This document shows, one piece after another, positions 35,770 through 45,457 of a DNA stretch of 64,000 nt. The position numbers and the translations under genes are program-made. Within the stretch, counting starts at the first letter, position 1. Every line of letters starts with the position of its first letter. A model generated the notes under the pieces. It was given only the letters and a program-made list of their open reading frames with translations, made no database searches and was not told where the DNA came from. The stretch covers positions 186,001-250,000 of the forward strand of contig NZ_CP053442.1 in NCBI RefSeq assembly GCF_000769405.2. The letters run 5' to 3'. The DNA is from Rhizobium brockwellii (GTDB taxonomy: Bacteria > Pseudomonadota > Alphaproteobacteria > Rhizobiales > Rhizobiaceae).

Positions 35770-36633
35770 TCAAAGACGGACCGAACGCTGGTATTCCTTC
35801 GGGGTCGCCCCCATTAGACGGCGAAAGACGCTGGAGAAATGCGCCTGGCTGGAAAAGCCTGTGGCATAAGCGATGTTTGCGAGCGTCTCCTTGCCATCGG
35901 CGAGGTAAAGTCGCGCCCGCTCGATCCTGCGTTCCAGAACGAAGCGATGCGGCGCCAAGCCGGCCGCCCGTTTGAATTCCCGGCTGAAGTGAAAGGGGCT
36001 CATATGGGCCACCCCGGCCAGCTCCTCGACACTCAGATCGGATTTGCCAAGCAGGTTCTCGATGTAATCGATCACACGCCGTAGATTGTCCGATGTCAGC
36101 GGACGATCGCCGGCTTCAGGTTTGGCGCCCAGCAGTTTTACGACGCAGCAGGCGAGCGCCATCCCCAGATGCTGCATCAAAAGCAGGTCGTCGCGCCCGG
36201 TCTTCTCGGCGGCAAATGCGAGGGAGAGGGCGACCTGCAGCGTTGTCGGATCAGTGGTCGCGCTGAGCGCGTCACTATCCCAATGCTCGGGATCGAAGCG
36301 AGAGCCGCCGATGCCGCTGTAAAGCGCTGGCGACTGGAAGATCGAGATATAATCCGCCGCATCGCCCTCGACTTCAAGGACGGTGGCGGCCGGTTGAAAT
36401 CCGAGGGTGAACGGCGGCCTCTCAACTTTGCGGAATGCCCCGCTTCCAAGCCGATAGGCATACTTGCCGTGCGCCGTGCGGTTGATCGAAATTCTATGAA
36501 GGCAGCCCCTCGAAACCATTTGCCCCGCGGCGCTGCGATAGGTCTCGACGATCATGTCGCGTTGAACAAAGGCCTTGTAGCCTCCGAGGGATGGCCGGCT
36601 TATTGAGAAAATCTGCGGGTCGATGTCGGGCAT
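35770..36633 (-). CDS. AraC-family transcriptional regulator
   Basis: A 287-residue protein with a C-terminal AraC/XylS double helix-turn-helix (LLGKSDLSVEELAGVAHMSP, then FHFSREFKRAAGLAPHRFV and ANIAYATGFSSQAHFSSVFRR). The N-terminal 180 residues are an unrecognised sensor domain. It precedes the VOC and NMT1-type importer genes on the same strand with a 107-base gap. It may control that unit or the divergent sugar importer across a 416-base intergenic region. Confidence 0.93.
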   Translation of the reverse strand: MPDIDPQIFSISRPSLGGYKAFVQRDMIVETYRSAAGQMVSRGCLHRISINRTAHGKYAYRLGSGAFRKVERPPFTLGFQPAATVLEVEGDAADYISIFQSPALYSGIGGSRFDPEHWDSDALSATTDPTTLQVALSLAFAAEKTGRDDLLLMQHLGMALACCVVKLLGAKPEAGDRPLTSDNLRRVIDYIENLLGKSDLSVEELAGVAHMSPFHFSREFKRAAGLAPHRFVLERRIERARLYLADGKETLANIAYATGFSSQAHFSSVFRRLMGATPKEYQRSVRL

Positions 36634-37049
36634 TGTTTCATTCTCCCTGGCAGGAGAGAGGCAAGTTGCGCGCCAAGTGGAGCAAAGCTCGCGCTAGATA
36701 TCAACCTCGCAGCATAAAACCCGACGGTGCCAATGAAATCGTGACTTTACGCCTGCTGTCGCGCCACACGGCACCGCGGCCTGGCAGGAGTTCGCCTTCA
36801 GCAAATTTGGTCGCATGCGCAAGAATTATGCAGTGCATGTTCTTCTTGATCGGTGAATGCAGACTCATCTGACCGCTCTGAAAACCGCCACGCCTCCGAA
36901 ATCATTCTCGGTCGCGGGAAACCGCGGCCAGGGATGAGCTTTCGTTCCGTCCACTCTTTCCCCCGGAGATCGTTCTTTTGGAAATTCGTTCCTATCCATC
37001 CGCATTAATCCATTTAATCTATAGACATAATTAATTGGAGAGAATGACG
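36634..37049. other. Intergenic control region between AraC regulator and sugar importer
   Basis: A 416-base gap between divergent genes. I see no coding relic. The final 60 bases are AT-rich (TTTAATCTATAGACATAATTAATT) and probably contain the promoter of the sugar importer. Two copies of TTCGTTCC lie near 36945 and 36985. Their meaning is unknown. Confidence 0.4.
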
Positions 37050-38063
37050 ATGAGTATCGAAAAGTCTGAAAACGGTCTCGGACGACGAGATCTGCTGAAA
37101 TTGTCTGCCGCAGCCGGGGTCGCCGTCGCCGGTGCTTCGCTCATCGGGCAGAAGCCGGCTTTTGCGGCGGGCGAAGAACTGTCGCTGAAAGGCAAGCGCA
37201 TCGCCATCAGCGCAACCGGCACCGATCACTTCTTCGACCTGCAGGCCTATAATGCCCAGATCGAGGAGGTAAAGCGCCTCGGCGGCGAGCCGATCGCCGT
37301 CGATGCCGGACGCAACGACGGCAAGCTGGTCTCGCAGCTGCAGACGCTGATTGCCCAAAAGCCGGATGCGATCGTTCAAATTCTCGGCACGCTCAGCGTC
37401 ATCGATCCCTGGCTGAAGAAGGCGCGCGATGCCGGGATCCCGGTTCTGACCGTCGACGTCGGTTCGACCAATTCGATCAACAACACCACTTCCGATAACT
37501 GGGGCATCGGCAAGGACCTGGCGCTGCAGCTCGTCTCCGATATTGGCGGCGAAGGCAATATCGTCGTCTTCAACGGCTTCTACGGCGTAACCCCCTGCGC
37601 GATCCGCTACGACCAGCTGGTCAATGTCGTCAAATATTTCCCGAAGGTCAAAATCCTCCAGCCGGAACTGCGCGACGTCATCCCGAATACCGTGCAGGAC
37701 GCCTTCACGCAGATCACGGCGATCCTCAACAAATATCCGGAAAAGGGTTCGATCAAGGCGATCTGGTCGGCCTGGGACATTCCGCAGCTTGGCGCGACCC
37801 AGGCCCTAGCGGCCGCCCGGCGGACCGAGATCCGCACCTACGGCGTCGATGGCAGCCCGGAAGTGCTCCAGCTCATCGCCGATCCGAATTCGCCGGCCGG
37901 CGCCGATGTCGCCCAGCAGCCGGCAGAAATCGGCCGCACCGCCATCCGCAACGTCGCCAAGCTGCTCGCCGGCCAGACCCTGCCGCGCGAGACCTATGTT
38001 CCGGCACTACTCGCCAACAAGACCAATGTCGGCGAAGTCACCAAGAAGCTCGGCATCGGCTGA
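37050..38063 (+). CDS. Ribose-type sugar-binding protein, Tat-exported
   Basis: A 337-residue periplasmic-binding-protein-like type I fold (Peripla_BP_4). The N-terminal signal has the twin-arginine motif LGRRDLLKLS followed by a hydrophobic run and AFAAGEE. The mature domain has the TGTDHFFDLQAYNAQIEEVK, then RLGGEPIAVDAGRND pattern. The ATG at 37050 has GGAGAG about eight bases upstream. Earlier in-frame starts are too close to it. It is the first gene of an operon with one fused ATPase and two permeases. The sugar is not readable from sequence. Confidence 0.92.
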   Translation: MSIEKSENGLGRRDLLKLSAAAGVAVAGASLIGQKPAFAAGEELSLKGKRIAISATGTDHFFDLQAYNAQIEEVKRLGGEPIAVDAGRNDGKLVSQLQTLIAQKPDAIVQILGTLSVIDPWLKKARDAGIPVLTVDVGSTNSINNTTSDNWGIGKDLALQLVSDIGGEGNIVVFNGFYGVTPCAIRYDQLVNVVKYFPKVKILQPELRDVIPNTVQDAFTQITAILNKYPEKGSIKAIWSAWDIPQLGATQALAAARRTEIRTYGVDGSPEVLQLIADPNSPAGADVAQQPAEIGRTAIRNVAKLLAGQTLPRETYVPALLANKTNVGEVTKKLGIG

Positions 38064-38128
38064 CACTGAACACGAGCGGTCCGGTCATCGCCGGATCGCT
38101 CGCAATCTTCCCGCCCGGAGAGATCGAC

Positions 38129-39679
38129 ATGACGGCCATTTCGTTGAAGCAGCCGGTGACGGCACGCGACGACATCATCCGCTTTGAAGGCATCGTCAAG
38201 CATTTCGGCGGTGCGCAGGCGCTTGCCGGTGCGTCGCTGATCGTCAGGCGCGGCACCATCCACGGTCTCGTCGGCCAGAACGGCGCCGGCAAGTCGACGC
38301 TGATCAAGTTGCTGGCCGGTCTTCACCAGCCGGATGGCGGCCGGATCGAGATCGAAGGGCAAACATTCGACAGGCTGACACCGCATCTTGCCGAAGGGCT
38401 CGGCATCCACTTCATTCACCAGGATCGGCTGCTGGTGCCGACCTTCACCGTCGGCGAAGCCCTGTTCCTTGGCCGGGAACCGCGGATATCGGGCACACCG
38501 TTCCTCGATCGGCGACTGATGCAACGTCGCGCCTCTGCTATTCTCAACGACTATTTCGGTATCCGGTTGCAGAACGCCGCCTTGATCAGCGAATTGTCGA
38601 CGGCCGAAAAGCAGATCGTGCAAATCACCCGCGAGCTCCTCAATCAGCCGAAGGTGCTGGTCTTCGACGAGCCGACAGCCGCATTGGTACGCCGCGAGGC
38701 GGATATCCTCTTCCGGTTGATCCGCCGTCTGCGCGACGAAGGCGTCACCATCATCTATATCTCGCATTACCTGAACGAAATTGAAGAGCTCTGCGACCAC
38801 GTTACCGTGTTGCGCAACGGGCTGGACGTCGCCTCCCTGCCGATTGGGGACACTTCGGCTGGCGCGATCGCGCGGCTGATGGTCGAACGCGACATCAAGG
38901 AGATGTTTCCGAAGCCGCAGGTGATGCCGGGCGCGGAAATCCTCAAGGTCGAGCGGCTGTCGGCGCCGGGGAAATATAGCGACGTGAGTTTCACGCTTCG
39001 CTGCGGCGAGGTGCTGGGCCTCACCGGCCTGCTCGGCTCCGGCGCAAAGGAACTGGTCCGCACCCTCTTCGGTCTGGAGACCCCGGCTTCCGGCCGTGTC
39101 GAGATCAGCGGCAAGGCTGGCCATTTCAGCAATCCCGCCCAGGCAGCCGGTCGCGAGATCGCCCTGGTGCCGGAAGACCGGCGTCGCCACGGCGTCGCGC
39201 TCGACCTCAGCGTCGCGGAAAATATCAGCCTTTCCAGCCTTGGCCGCTTCACCCGTTTCGGCTTTCTCGATCGCAAACGCGAACAGAGAGAAGCCGATGC
39301 CCTGATTACGCGGCTGCAGGTGAAGACCAATGGGCGCGATGCCCTGCTGCGCACGCTTTCGGGCGGCAACCAGCAGAAGATCGCCATCGCCAAGTGGCTG
39401 AGCCGCCACTCAGAGGTCTATCTCCTCGACGAGCCGACAGTCGGCGTCGATATCGGCTCCAAGGTCGAGATCTATGCGCTGATCGGCGAACTCGCGTCGC
39501 GTGGCGCCGGCGTCATCGTGCTGTCTTCGGATCTACCCGAGCTCGTCGGCATCACCGATCGCATCCTGGTGCTCTTCCGCGGACGTGTGGTGCGGGAATT
39601 CATATCGTCGGAAACTACGGCGGATGCAGTGCTCGCTCAATCGACCGGATCATCCGAGGGACATCGCCATGTCGGCTGA
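38129..39679 (+). CDS. Ribose-type sugar importer, tandem ATPase
   Basis: A 516-residue protein with two ABC domains, as in RbsA, MglA and XylG. The N-terminal half has Walker A GQNGAGKSTLIK, LSTAEKQIVQITRELL as the signature equivalent, and Walker B VLVFDEPTAAL. In the C-terminal half the Walker A equivalent is degenerate (GLLGSGAKELVRTL), which is normal for this subfamily. Its signature is LSGGNQQKIAIAKWL, with LLDEPTVGVDIG. It drives the two permeases encoded next. Its stop overlaps the first permease start by 11 bases. Confidence 0.94.
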   Translation: MTAISLKQPVTARDDIIRFEGIVKHFGGAQALAGASLIVRRGTIHGLVGQNGAGKSTLIKLLAGLHQPDGGRIEIEGQTFDRLTPHLAEGLGIHFIHQDRLLVPTFTVGEALFLGREPRISGTPFLDRRLMQRRASAILNDYFGIRLQNAALISELSTAEKQIVQITRELLNQPKVLVFDEPTAALVRREADILFRLIRRLRDEGVTIIYISHYLNEIEELCDHVTVLRNGLDVASLPIGDTSAGAIARLMVERDIKEMFPKPQVMPGAEILKVERLSAPGKYSDVSFTLRCGEVLGLTGLLGSGAKELVRTLFGLETPASGRVEISGKAGHFSNPAQAAGREIALVPEDRRRHGVALDLSVAENISLSSLGRFTRFGFLDRKREQREADALITRLQVKTNGRDALLRTLSGGNQQKIAIAKWLSRHSEVYLLDEPTVGVDIGSKVEIYALIGELASRGAGVIVLSSDLPELVGITDRILVLFRGRVVREFISSETTADAVLAQSTGSSEGHRHVG

Positions 39680-40688
39680 AGTGGAATTCGCGCCTTCCGG
39701 TTTTTCCGCTGTGGAACCGCCGCCCCGGCCGGTCGGCAATTTTGCCGCTGCGGCATTGCGCTTCGGATCGCTGATCGCTTTCGCCGCCATTCTGATCATC
39801 TTCTCGCTGACCGCACCCTATTTCCTCAGCATCGGCAATATCGGCAACGTGCTTGGCCAATCGGCCATCTCCGGCGTGCTTGCCATCGGGCTGACGATCG
39901 TGCTGATTGCCGGCGGCTCCAATGTCGTCACCGGTGGCATCGACCTGTCGCTCGCGGCCAATATGGGCCTCAGCGCCGCCGTCTATGTGAGCCTGACGCA
40001 GCTCGGCTACAGCGATGCGACGGCGATTGCCGCGACAATCTTGACCGGCGCCCTGATCGGCACGGTCAATGCCATTGCCGTCGTCTATGCCGGCATCGTG
40101 CCGCTGCTGGCCACGCTTGCCGTCATGAATGTCGTCGCCGGCCTGGAGTTGGTCCTGACCGGCAATACCGTGCTGCCGGCTTCGACGCCCTTCCTGTCGG
40201 CGCTTTCGGCCTCGGATCCTTTCGGCATTCCGGTTCTTGCCTATGTGCTCCTCGGCTTCACGGCGATCACCACGGCGATCGTGCAATATACCCCGCTCGG
40301 CCTGCGTCTCTACGCCGTCGGTGAGTTCCCGGATGCGGCGCGTGCCGCCGGTCTGCCGCTTCGCCGGCTGCTCGCCGGCGCCTTCGTCGCCAGCGGCGTC
40401 TCCGGCGGCATCGCCGGCATCCTGTCGGTTTCCTATCTGAGCGGCAGCACGACCGGCGCGGGCGAGATGCTGTTGCCCGTCGTCGTGACGGCCCTGCTCG
40501 GCTCGGTCTTTTCGCGTCGGCTGGTTCCGACGGTCACCGGGACGCTGCTTTCGGCCCTTTTGGTCGGCTTCCTGGTTAACGGTTTCCAGCTGCTGAACAT
40601 TTCGAGCACGTTGGTCAGCGGCGTCCAGGGTGTGCTCATTCTCATCGTCGTTTCCGCGACCACGCTGCTGCGCCGACAGGAGGCCTGA
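39669..40688 (+). CDS. Ribose-type sugar importer permease 1
   Basis: A 339-residue BPD_transp_2 membrane protein with about nine hydrophobic segments. Family features include the GLTIVLIAGGSNVVTGGIDL stretch and the coupling segment around GEFPDAARAAGLPLRRLLAG. The ATG at 39669 overlaps the ATPase stop and has GAGGG upstream. The longer upstream frame is the ATPase read in another phase. It forms a heteromeric channel with the next gene product. Confidence 0.93.
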   Translation: MSAEVEFAPSGFSAVEPPPRPVGNFAAAALRFGSLIAFAAILIIFSLTAPYFLSIGNIGNVLGQSAISGVLAIGLTIVLIAGGSNVVTGGIDLSLAANMGLSAAVYVSLTQLGYSDATAIAATILTGALIGTVNAIAVVYAGIVPLLATLAVMNVVAGLELVLTGNTVLPASTPFLSALSASDPFGIPVLAYVLLGFTAITTAIVQYTPLGLRLYAVGEFPDAARAAGLPLRRLLAGAFVASGVSGGIAGILSVSYLSGSTTGAGEMLLPVVVTALLGSVFSRRLVPTVTGTLLSALLVGFLVNGFQLLNISSTLVSGVQGVLILIVVSATTLLRRQEA

Positions 40689-40690
40689 CC

Positions 40691-41689
40691 ATGTCGCTCC
40701 AGACCCCTCCCCCCGCCAGCATCGGCCTGCCGCGTCTTATCGCCGGCGGCCTGGTGCGCTATGGGCTGATCCTCGCCCTGGTTGCGGTATTTGCCGCCTT
40801 TTCCGTGGTCACGCCGACATTCCTGACGCCTGCGAACCTGCAGAGCATCCTGGTCAACAATTTCACACTGCTTGCCATCGTCTCCGTCGCCATGACCTTC
40901 GCCGTCGCGTCGGGCGGCATCGATCTTTCGGTGGGAACGGCGATGGATTTTGCCAGCTTCGCCTTCGTTTCGCTCGTTCTCGCCGGACAGCCGGTGGCGG
41001 TCGCCGCACTCGCGGGACTGGCCGCCGGAGCATTCGTCGGCGCCTTCAACGCGCTGCTGATTTCAGCGATCGGCGTGTCGCCGTTCCTCGCCACGCTCGG
41101 CACGCTGTTCATCGGCCGCAGCGTTCAGCAACTGCTGACCAATGGCGGCAATCCGGTCTATCTGCCGCCGAATGGCGTGCCGGAAGCCTTCCGTTTCCTC
41201 GGCCACGGCACGATTGCCGGCTTCCCGGTGCCGCTTGCCGCTGCCATCGTCGTCATCGCCGCTGCTGCCGTTGTTTTTGCCCGCACGCGTTTCGGCCGCG
41301 TCATCCTGTCGATCGGCATCCAGCCGGGCGTCGTGCGCTACTCCGGCATCGCCGCGCCGGCCCATGTCGCGGTGACTTTCATCCTGGTCGGGTTGATCGC
41401 GGCAATCGCCGGCCTGATCCTGACCGCAACCGTCACCACCTACATCCCCTCCTCTGGCAATGCCTTCCTGCTGAATGCGATTGGCGCGACCTTCATCGGC
41501 ACCACGCTCAGCCCACTCGGACGGCCGAATGTCGGCGGGACCGTTCTCGGCGCGCTGCTGCTCAGCATCGTCGCCAATGGCTTGCTGCTGACCGATCTGA
41601 ACTTCTATTGGCAGCAGGTCGGCACGGGAACGTTGATCTTCGCCGTCCTCGCCCTGAGCTTCATCAACAGAAAGGCCGCCGGCGCGTAA
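40691..41689 (+). CDS. Ribose-type sugar importer permease 2
   Basis: A 332-residue BPD_transp_2 permease with a similar topology to its neighbour. It has VAMTFAVASGGIDLSVGTAM and the coupling loop ILSIGIQPGVVRYSGIAAPA. It starts two bases after the stop of permease 1. The gene ends only 15 bases before the convergent glpK stop, and there is no obvious terminator in the space. Confidence 0.93.
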   Translation: MSLQTPPPASIGLPRLIAGGLVRYGLILALVAVFAAFSVVTPTFLTPANLQSILVNNFTLLAIVSVAMTFAVASGGIDLSVGTAMDFASFAFVSLVLAGQPVAVAALAGLAAGAFVGAFNALLISAIGVSPFLATLGTLFIGRSVQQLLTNGGNPVYLPPNGVPEAFRFLGHGTIAGFPVPLAAAIVVIAAAAVVFARTRFGRVILSIGIQPGVVRYSGIAAPAHVAVTFILVGLIAAIAGLILTATVTTYIPSSGNAFLLNAIGATFIGTTLSPLGRPNVGGTVLGALLLSIVANGLLLTDLNFYWQQVGTGTLIFAVLALSFINRKAAGA

Positions 41690-41704
41690 GAGCCGGAAGC
41701 GGTT

Positions 41705-43207
41705 CTATCCCGCGGAGGCGTCTGAAATCATCCTGGATACGGCATTCTTCCAGCCGATAATCTTGCCCTGCCGCTCGGTCTCATCCATCGAAGGGCTGAA
41801 GCGGCGGTCGCAGGCCCAGGCCTGCGCAAAATCCCGCTTGCCTGGCCAGATGCCGGCTTTCGAGCCGGCGAGCCAGGCTGCGCCCAGCGCCGTCGTCTCG
41901 CGGATCGCCGAGCGGTCGACAGGGTTTCCGGTCATGTCGGCCAGGCACTGCATCGTCCAATCCGAAGCCGCCATGCCGCCATCGACGCGCAACACCGTTT
42001 CCAGCTGGTTCACGCCCCAGTCCTTCTTCATCGCCACCAGCAGATCGAGCGTCTGGTAGGCGACGGATTCAAGCACGGCGCGGGCGAATTCCGCCGGCCC
42101 GCTGTTTCGCGTCAGACCGAAGATCGCGCCGCGTGCGGCCGGATCCCAGTAGGGGGCGCCGAGGCCGGTGAAGGCCGGAACGATGTAGACGTGCTGTCCG
42201 GGATCGGCCCTGGCGGCAAGCACCCCCGCCTCGGATGCCTGGCCGATGATGCCGAGGCCGTCGCGCAGCCATTGCACGGCGGCACCGGCGATGAAGATCG
42301 AGCCTTCGAGCGCATAGGTCGTCTCGCCATCGAGCCGATAGGCGATCGTCGTCAGCATCCGGTTGGAGGAGGAAACACGATCCCGGCCGGTGTTCAACAG
42401 GGCAAAGCAGCCGGTGCCGTAGGTGGATTTCATCATGCCGGGCTCGAAGCAGGCATTGCCCATCCCCGCCGCCTGCTGGTCGCCGGCGACCCCGAGGATC
42501 GGAAGTTCCGCGCCGAACAGCGCCTTGTCGACGCGGCCGAAATCATCGGCACATTCTCTTACGTCAGGAAGCATGGCGGCCGGAATGCGGAGAATGCCGA
42601 GAAGCTCCTCGTCCCAGGCACCGTCATCGATATTATAGAGCAGCGTTCTCGACGCATTGGTCGCGTCGGTGGCATGCACGCGTCCATCAGTCAGATTGTA
42701 GATCAGCCAGCTGTCGATCGTGCCGAAGCAGACATCGCCGGCCTCGGCCTTCTCACGCAGGCCATCGACATTGTCGAGCAGCCAGCGCAGCTTTGTTCCG
42801 GAGAAATAGGGGTCGAGCAGCAGCCCGGTCTTGGCGCTGAACAGCTTCTCGTAGCCGTCTGCCTTCAGGCTATCGCACATTTCCGCGGTGCGCCTGTCCT
42901 GCCAAACGATCGCGCGGTGCAGCGGCTTTCCGGACCCGCGGTCCCAGACGACCGCGGTCTCGCGCTGATTAGTAATGCCGATCGCGGCAATGTCGGCGGC
43001 ATCAATACCGGCATCGGTAATCGCCCTGCGCACAGTATCGACGACGGATCGCCAGATTTCGGCGGCGTCGTGCTCCACCCATCCAGGCTGCGGATAATAT
43101 TGGGGGATCTCCGCCTGCGCCGAGCCGACCGTTTTCATGTCGCCGTCGAAGATGATCGCGCGCGACGATGTCGTGCCCTGGTCGATTGAAAGAATATAGC
43201 CGCTCAT
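41705..43207 (-). CDS. glpK: Glycerol kinase
   Basis: A 500-residue FGGY kinase with the glycerol-kinase hallmarks [15 protein letters not shown] (6-20), [15 protein letters not shown] segment [24 protein letters not shown], and the C-terminal [13 protein letters not shown]. It phosphorylates glycerol to glycerol 3-phosphate in the cytosol after uptake by the glp importer. It is the last gene of the glp run, 147 bases after glpV, with two hairpins in between. All active-site segments look intact. Confidence 0.97.
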   Translation of the reverse strand: MSGYILSIDQGTTSSRAIIFDGDMKTVGSAQAEIPQYYPQPGWVEHDAAEIWRSVVDTVRRAITDAGIDAADIAAIGITNQRETAVVWDRGSGKPLHRAIVWQDRRTAEMCDSLKADGYEKLFSAKTGLLLDPYFSGTKLRWLLDNVDGLREKAEAGDVCFGTIDSWLIYNLTDGRVHATDATNASRTLLYNIDDGAWDEELLGILRIPAAMLPDVRECADDFGRVDKALFGAELPILGVAGDQQAAGMGNACFEPGMMKSTYGTGCFALLNTGRDRVSSSNRMLTTIAYRLDGETTYALEGSIFIAGAAVQWLRDGLGIIGQASEAGVLAARADPGQHVYIVPAFTGLGAPYWDPAARGAIFGLTRNSGPAEFARAVLESVAYQTLDLLVAMKKDWGVNQLETVLRVDGGMAASDWTMQCLADMTGNPVDRSAIRETTALGAAWLAGSKAGIWPGKRDFAQAWACDRRFSPSMDETERQGKIIGWKNAVSRMISDASAG

Positions 43208-43285
43208 ATCCGTCTCCGGCTCGCACGAAGCCGCTCCTGCCGGGGACAGCAGGACGCGGACGTTTCATGAGAGAAAGATTGTGGT

Positions 43286-43344
43286 GCCACCGGCTTGCTG
43301 CCGGTGGCGGGAAGTGATGGCCGGAAGCCTCGTTGCCTCCGGCC
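43286..43344. repeat. Two consecutive hairpins between glpV and glpK
   Basis: Hairpin 1 has a perfect 9-bp stem (43286-43294 with 43300-43308, 5-base loop). Hairpin 2 has a 7-bp stem (GGCCGGA at 43319-43325 with TCCGGCC at 43338-43344). They follow the binding-protein gene, a typical place for stems that protect upstream mRNA and lower expression of the downstream gene. There is no U-run, so a full terminator is unlikely. Confidence 0.5.
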
Positions 43345-43354
43345 GAGGTCCGCC

Positions 43355-45079
43355 TTACTTCGACTGCCAGCTCTTGACGAGTTCGTCGTAGTTGACCGTG
43401 ACCGGCTTTTCCTTCTCGTTCTCGATCTTCAGCTGCGGCGCAAGGTTGCCCTTCTTCACCGCATCCGCGTTCCAATAGGCGAGATCATGCTCCTCGGCGA
43501 GTTTCGGGCCGATATCACCCTGGACGCCCGATTTCTCGATACGGCCCATGACCTTCTCCTGCTCGCCGCAAAGAGAATCCATGGCTTCCTGCGGTGTCTT
43601 GGCGCCGGCAGCGGCGTCACCGATAGCCTGCCACCAAAGCTGAGCCAGCTTCGGATAGTCGGGAACGTTGGTACCGGTTGGCGACCACTGGACGCGGGCC
43701 GGCGAACGATAGAACTCGATCAGACCGCCGAGCTTCGGAGCACGCTCCGTAAAGCTCTTGTCGCGAATGGTGGATTCGCGGATGAAGGTGAGACCGAGCT
43801 GGCTCTTCTTCACGTCAACAGTCTTGGAGGTCACGAACTGTGCATAGAGCCACGCGGCTTTTGCACGGTCCGTCGGGGTCGATTTCATCAGCGTCCAGGA
43901 ACCGACGTCCTGATAGCCAAGCTTCATGCCGTCTTTCCAGTAAACGCCATGCGGGCTCGGTGCCATGCGCCATTTCGGCGTACCGTCCTCATTCATAACA
44001 GGCAGGCCAGGCTTGACCATGTCTGCGGTGAACGCGGTGTACCAGAAGATCTGCTGCGCGACGTTACCCTGCGCCGGCACCGGACCGGATTCCGAGAAGG
44101 TCATGCCCTGAGCTTCCGGCGGTGCGTACGCCTTCAACCAATCGAGATACTTCTGGATCGAATAGACCGATGCAGGGCCGTTGGTATCGCCGCCACGCGC
44201 GACGCACGAACCGACGGGACGCGAATTCTCGTCGACCTTGATACCCCATTCGTCGACCGGAAGACCGTTCGGCAGACCCTTGTCACCGTTGCCGGCCATC
44301 GAAAGCCAGGCGTCGGTGAAGCGCCAGCCAAGTGACGGGTCCTTCTTGCCGTAATCCATATGGCCGAAGACCTTCTTGCCGTTGACGTCACGGCCGGTAA
44401 AGAATTCGGCAATGTCCTCATAGGCCGACCAGTTGACCGGAACGCCGAGATCGTAGCCGTATTTCGCCTTGAAATCGGCCTTGTTCTTCTCGTCGTTGAA
44501 CCAGTCGTAACGGAACCAATAGAGGTTGGCGAACTGCTGGTCGGGAAGCTGGTAGAGCTTCTTATCCGGCGCTGTCGTGAACTTGGTGCCGATGAAGTCG
44601 TCGATATCGAGGCCGGGGTTGGTAACATCCTTGCCTTCGCCCGCCATCCAGTCGGTCAGGTTGCGCACCTGCTGATAGCGCCAGTGGGTGCCGATCAAGT
44701 CGGAGTCGTTGACCCAGCCGTCATACAGGTTCTGCCCGGTCTGCATCTGTGTCTGGATCTTCTCGACAACGTCACCCTCTTGAATGACGTCGTGCGTGAC
44801 CTTTATCCCGGTAATCGCAGTAAAGGCCGGAGCCAGAACCTCGGACTCATACTTATGGGTGGTCAAGGTTTCCGAAACAACCTTGATGTCCATCCCCTGG
44901 AAAGGCTTCGCAGCATCGATGAACCATTGCATTTCCTTTTCCTGGTCGGCGCGAGAGAGCGTCGACACGTCGCCGATCTCTTTATCCAGAAAAGTCTTTG
45001 CCTCGTCCATGCCGGCATAGGCCGACCCGGTCATGGCCAGCAGCACGGCTGCTGTCGTCGTCAATAAATGCCTTCGCAT
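43355..45079 (-). CDS. glpV: Glycerol ABC importer solute-binding protein
   Basis: A 574-residue extracytoplasmic binding protein, much longer than the usual 400-450, as is typical of the rhizobial glycerol system. It has a Sec signal peptide (MRRHLLTTTAAVLLAMTGSAYAG; cleavage near residue 22). It contains SKTVDVKKSQLGLTFIRES and a Trp-rich TPDAWLSMAGNGDKG-like segment. The ATG at 45079 has GGGAGG upstream. In Rhizobium leguminosarum the glpSTPQUV genes encode this importer (established knowledge). It captures glycerol in the periplasm for GlpP and GlpQ. Confidence 0.93.
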   Translation of the reverse strand: MRRHLLTTTAAVLLAMTGSAYAGMDEAKTFLDKEIGDVSTLSRADQEKEMQWFIDAAKPFQGMDIKVVSETLTTHKYESEVLAPAFTAITGIKVTHDVIQEGDVVEKIQTQMQTGQNLYDGWVNDSDLIGTHWRYQQVRNLTDWMAGEGKDVTNPGLDIDDFIGTKFTTAPDKKLYQLPDQQFANLYWFRYDWFNDEKNKADFKAKYGYDLGVPVNWSAYEDIAEFFTGRDVNGKKVFGHMDYGKKDPSLGWRFTDAWLSMAGNGDKGLPNGLPVDEWGIKVDENSRPVGSCVARGGDTNGPASVYSIQKYLDWLKAYAPPEAQGMTFSESGPVPAQGNVAQQIFWYTAFTADMVKPGLPVMNEDGTPKWRMAPSPHGVYWKDGMKLGYQDVGSWTLMKSTPTDRAKAAWLYAQFVTSKTVDVKKSQLGLTFIRESTIRDKSFTERAPKLGGLIEFYRSPARVQWSPTGTNVPDYPKLAQLWWQAIGDAAAGAKTPQEAMDSLCGEQEKVMGRIEKSGVQGDIGPKLAEEHDLAYWNADAVKKGNLAPQLKIENEKEKPVTVNYDELVKSWQSK

Positions 45080-45160
45080 GATATCCTCCCAGGGTTTTGC
45101 GATTGCAGTCTTCACGTCTCAGGCGGCCAGAAAAACCCCGGCCATCTGCATCAGTTTGCC

Positions 45161-45457
45161 TCACACGTAACGGAATACGCCAACGGCGTAGACAACGGAG
45201 AGAGCGAGAGCCCACCAGAGGCTTGATCCAGCGAGACCAAGCCAGGCAAGATGGATAAAGGCGCTGCCGAGCAGCGAAAGGAAAAGCCGGTCACCGCGCG
45301 TCGTCTCGAAGCGCAGGATTCCGATCCGGGGATTGCCGCCCGGAGCGGCGTATTCCCAGACCCCCATGCCGATCAGCAGCAATGCGATAACGACGAAGAA
45401 AGTGGCCGTCGGCCAGGTCCACGCCATCCATGAAAAATCGGGAAGCGAAAAGCTCAT
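45161..45457 (-). CDS. glpU: Small membrane subunit of the glycerol importer (DUF2160)
   Basis: A 98-residue DUF2160 membrane protein with about three hydrophobic segments (TATFFVVIALLLIGMGVW, LFLSLLGSAFIHLAWLGLAG and WWALALSVVYAVGVF) and a conserved GILRFETTRGDRLFLSLLG loop. It occurs with glycerol-type ABC importers. Its exact role is unknown. The ATG at 45457 overlaps the glpQ stop by four bases. The longer frame upstream is glpQ read in another phase. Confidence 0.9.
   Translation of the reverse strand: MSFSLPDFSWMAWTWPTATFFVVIALLLIGMGVWEYAAPGGNPRIGILRFETTRGDRLFLSLLGSAFIHLAWLGLAGSSLWWALALSVVYAVGVFRYV

Noticed and set aside
37994..39409. A 471-codon minus-strand frame opposite the sugar-importer ATPase
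   Set aside because: Shadow of the tandem ATPase at 38129-39679. The composition is low-complexity and charged, with no motif.
43295..44335. A 346-codon plus-strand frame opposite glpV
   Set aside because: Antisense to the binding-protein gene and lacking family features.
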